Shown here in pieces: positions 62,272 through 64,000 of a DNA stretch of 64,000 nucleotides (position 1 is the stretch's first letter; each line of letters starts with the position of its first letter). The notes beneath the pieces were generated by a model. That model searched no databases. It had not been told where the DNA came from and saw only the letters and a program-made list of their open reading frames with translations. Both the position numbers and the translations under genes were made by a program. This DNA comes from Paenarthrobacter nicotinovorans (GTDB lineage: Bacteria > Actinomycetota > Actinomycetes > Actinomycetales > Micrococcaceae): assembly GCF_021919345.1 (NCBI RefSeq), contig NZ_CP089293.1:3968001-4032000 (forward strand). The letters run 5' to 3'.

Positions 62272-63417
62272 GAGCTCGGCCTGCCGGTCCTCCACCAGCT
62301 TCTGCACGGCGGGGAATAGCGGGTGCGTCGGCGGCAGTTCTGTAACGCGTTCGACGACGGCGGCCGCGTCCAGTTCGGACAGCATCCTGGCAAGCTCCAC
62401 GGCTTCGTCATCGGCACCGTCGTCAAAACGGAGGGCTGCCGACATCGCCTCGAGCAGGGCCACCGGGGTGACGCCCCGCTCTGCCAGCTCGGCCGCCGGA
62501 CCAACGAACCGCTCATGCCGGCCAAGCTTCCGCAGCGGCGCACGGCCCACGCGGTTCACGGTATCCGGCAGGTGCGGGTTGCTGAAGCGTTGCAGGATTT
62601 TCTGGACGTACGCTTCCTGCTCGGCCTCCACGAAACCGTGCTTGGCAACCAGGAGTTCCTTGGTTTCCTCCAGCACGGCCCGGACCTTCGCGGCCACGGC
62701 AGGATCGGCCATGGCGTCCGAGATCTTCTCAAGCCCTGCACCGTAGCCGAAGTACGCAGCCGACGCATGGCCGGTGTTAACCGTGAACAGCTTGCGCTCG
62801 ATGTACGGTCCCAGCTCGTCCACGAACGTCGCGCCGGGGATGCTCGGCGCATTGCCGCGGAACGGCGTACGGTCGATGACCCACTCGTAGAACGTTTCCA
62901 CCGTGACGTCCAGGCCTTGGCCTGGTGCCTGGTTGGGCACGATCCGGTCCACTGCGGTGTTGGCAAAAACCGCGACGGCGTCCAGGTCACCGGCAGAATC
63001 GTCCCAGGCCGCCCGGATCTCCGTGTGGAGGAGGTCCGTGGCATTGATGGCGTTCTCGCAGGCCATGACCTGCAGCGGAGGGAGGTCCGCGGGCCGGGCG
63101 GCCAGCCCGCGGGCGATCACCGGCGCCACGAACTTCAGGATGTGGGGCCCCACCGCGGTGGTGACCACATCCGCCGTCGCGATTTCCTCCACAACAGCCG
63201 CTTCCTGTGCAGCCGAGTTCAAGGCGCGGAAGCCTTCCACGGTCTTGACCGCCGGGTTTTCGCCTACCTCATGGACGTCGTAGCTGCTGGCCTCCGCGAG
63301 CTGGCTGATGAGTGCATCCGCGACGTCGGCGAACACCACCTCATACCCGGATTCGTGCAGCAGCAGCCCCACGAAACCCCGCCCGATGTTGCCTGCCCCA
63401 AAATGGACTGCCTTCAC
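62269..63417 (-). CDS. mtlD: Mannitol-1-phosphate 5-dehydrogenase
   Basis: A 382-residue NAD-dependent dehydrogenase oxidising mannitol-1-phosphate to fructose-6-phosphate. The N-terminus [18 protein letters not shown] binds [12 protein letters not shown] and the [17 protein letters not shown] segment, with the catalytic Lys region, are typical of MtlD. It starts GTG at 63417, overlapping the stop of the PTS gene by one base. It lies downstream of the mannitol PTS in one operon. Confidence 0.95.
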   Translation of the reverse strand: MKAVHFGAGNIGRGFVGLLLHESGYEVVFADVADALISQLAEASSYDVHEVGENPAVKTVEGFRALNSAAQEAAVVEEIATADVVTTAVGPHILKFVAPVIARGLAARPADLPPLQVMACENAINATDLLHTEIRAAWDDSAGDLDAVAVFANTAVDRIVPNQAPGQGLDVTVETFYEWVIDRTPFRGNAPSIPGATFVDELGPYIERKLFTVNTGHASAAYFGYGAGLEKISDAMADPAVAAKVRAVLEETKELLVAKHGFVEAEQEAYVQKILQRFSNPHLPDTVNRVGRAPLRKLGRHERFVGPAAELAERGVTPVALLEAMSAALRFDDGADDEAVELARMLSELDAAAVVERVTELPPTHPLFPAVQKLVEDRQAEL

Positions 63418-64000
63418 TATGCGTTGACCTTTCCGAACAGCTCCAGGACTTCATCCACCGTGGTTGCCTGCTCCAACTGGGCAACCTGCGCCTTGTTGGT
63501 GAAGATCTTGGCGATGGAAGAGAGGATGTGGAGGTGTTCGTTGTTGATGCCGGCCACGCCGACTACGAACTTCACTTGCTTGCCGCCCCAGTCGATGCCC
63601 TCGGGGTACCGGATGATGGACACGGCCGAGTGGTTGATGTGTTCCTTGGCATCGTTGGTGCCGTGAGGGATCGCCAGGAAGCTGCCCATGTAGGTGGACA
63701 CGGATTCCTCACGCTCGTGCATGGCATGGACGTAGCTGACATCCACGGCGCCACGGTCCAGCAGCAGCTTTCCGGCCTCGTCGATCGCACTGTCGCGGTC
63801 GCGGGAGGTGCCGTTCAGGATCACGCTTTCGCGAAGCAGGACGCCTTTGCCTTCGACGGCGGCAGCCGGCTCGGCGGCATGGGCACCATGGGCGGGGGCT
63901 TCTTCGACGGCCCCCGAAGGAGCAGCCGCTGCTGGAGCGTCTGCGCTGTTGCTCGAACGTACCAAGTCAACGATTTCGTCGTACCTGGGGCTGTTCATGA
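63417..64000 (-). CDS. mtlA: PTS mannitol transporter, C-terminal EIIB end plus EIIA domain (partial)
   Basis: The visible 193 codons encode a short N-terminal piece ([16 protein letters not shown]), an Ala/Pro-rich linker and a mannitol/fructose-type EIIA domain ([21 protein letters not shown], then AIPHGTND with the phosphorylated His). The codon before the first ATG at 63998 is TTC-compatible, giving [11 protein letters not shown], which matches the end of MtlA EIIB domains as I recall it. The gene therefore probably continues off the right edge as an EIICBA fusion, and that ATG is internal. A free EIIA starting at 63998 is the alternative. Confidence 0.8.
   Translation of the reverse strand, partial: MNSPRYDEIVDLVRSSNSADAPAAAAPSGAVEEAPAHGAHAAEPAAAVEGKGVLLRESVILNGTSRDRDSAIDEAGKLLLDRGAVDVSYVHAMHEREESVSTYMGSFLAIPHGTNDAKEHINHSAVSIIRYPEGIDWGGKQVKFVVGVAGINNEHLHILSSIAKIFTNKAQVAQLEQATTVDEVLELFGKVNA

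Overview
The window is GC-rich, gene-dense chromosomal DNA from an actinobacterium. Gene content and protein sequences (creatinase next to heterotetrameric sarcosine oxidase, DUF222/HNH endonuclease, LtrA, GluQ, many MFS carriers and one-component regulators) fit the Micrococcaceae, most likely Arthrobacter or Paenarthrobacter. The genus is an inference from protein content; no rRNA or other marker is present.

Layout. 0-2.9 kb: non-phosphorylative L-fucose catabolism (fucD cut by the window edge, diketo-deoxyfuconate hydrolase, SDR). 2.9-9.1 kb: a secreted FG-GAP protein, a GNAT-AAA+ fusion, LtrA, an HD hydrolase, and a divergent SDR/TetR pair with three evenly spaced operator-like repeats. 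9.1-18.0 kb: serine hydrolase, gluQ, AsnC, a WXG100-like secretion-substrate candidate overlapping a lipoprotein gene, an Lrp/LysE pair, an ArsR/SRPBCC pair and DUF4383. 18.0-21.7 kb: a secreted GH28 pectinase bracketed by two copies of a REP-like palindrome, one split by an IS30-family element. 21.7-35.9 kb: a creatine/sarcosine island. A transporter and creatinase would yield sarcosine; soxBDAG oxidises sarcosine to glycine with the C1 unit loaded on tetrahydrofolate; glyA makes serine; sdaA makes pyruvate; purU releases formate and frees THF. GntR and IclR regulators are embedded, and a roughly 900-bp intergenic region carries two inverted arrays of 32-33-bp repeats around a long hairpin. 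36-40 kb: a PucR-regulated NCS1 permease plus CE4-type amidohydrolase. 40.1-41.4 kb: a second IS30-family element at the homologous position of a third REP-like copy. 41.4-49.1 kb: DUF456, malic enzyme, TetR, three tandem FG-GAP proteins and an MFS carrier. 49.3-55.2 kb: RraA-like protein, DHA2 exporter, sugar porter and a MarR-controlled exporter. 55.2-64 kb: DUF222/HNH protein, methyltransferase, GNAT, a PadR-DUF1048-ABC exporter operon, CycA and the mannitol PTS genes (mtlD and the 3' end of mtlA).

The least ordinary features are the two IS30-family elements sharing one insertion position in a palindromic repeat family, the stop-codon-linked repeat arrays, the candidate secreted effector/lipoprotein pair, the GNAT-AAA+ fusion and the four FG-GAP paralogues.
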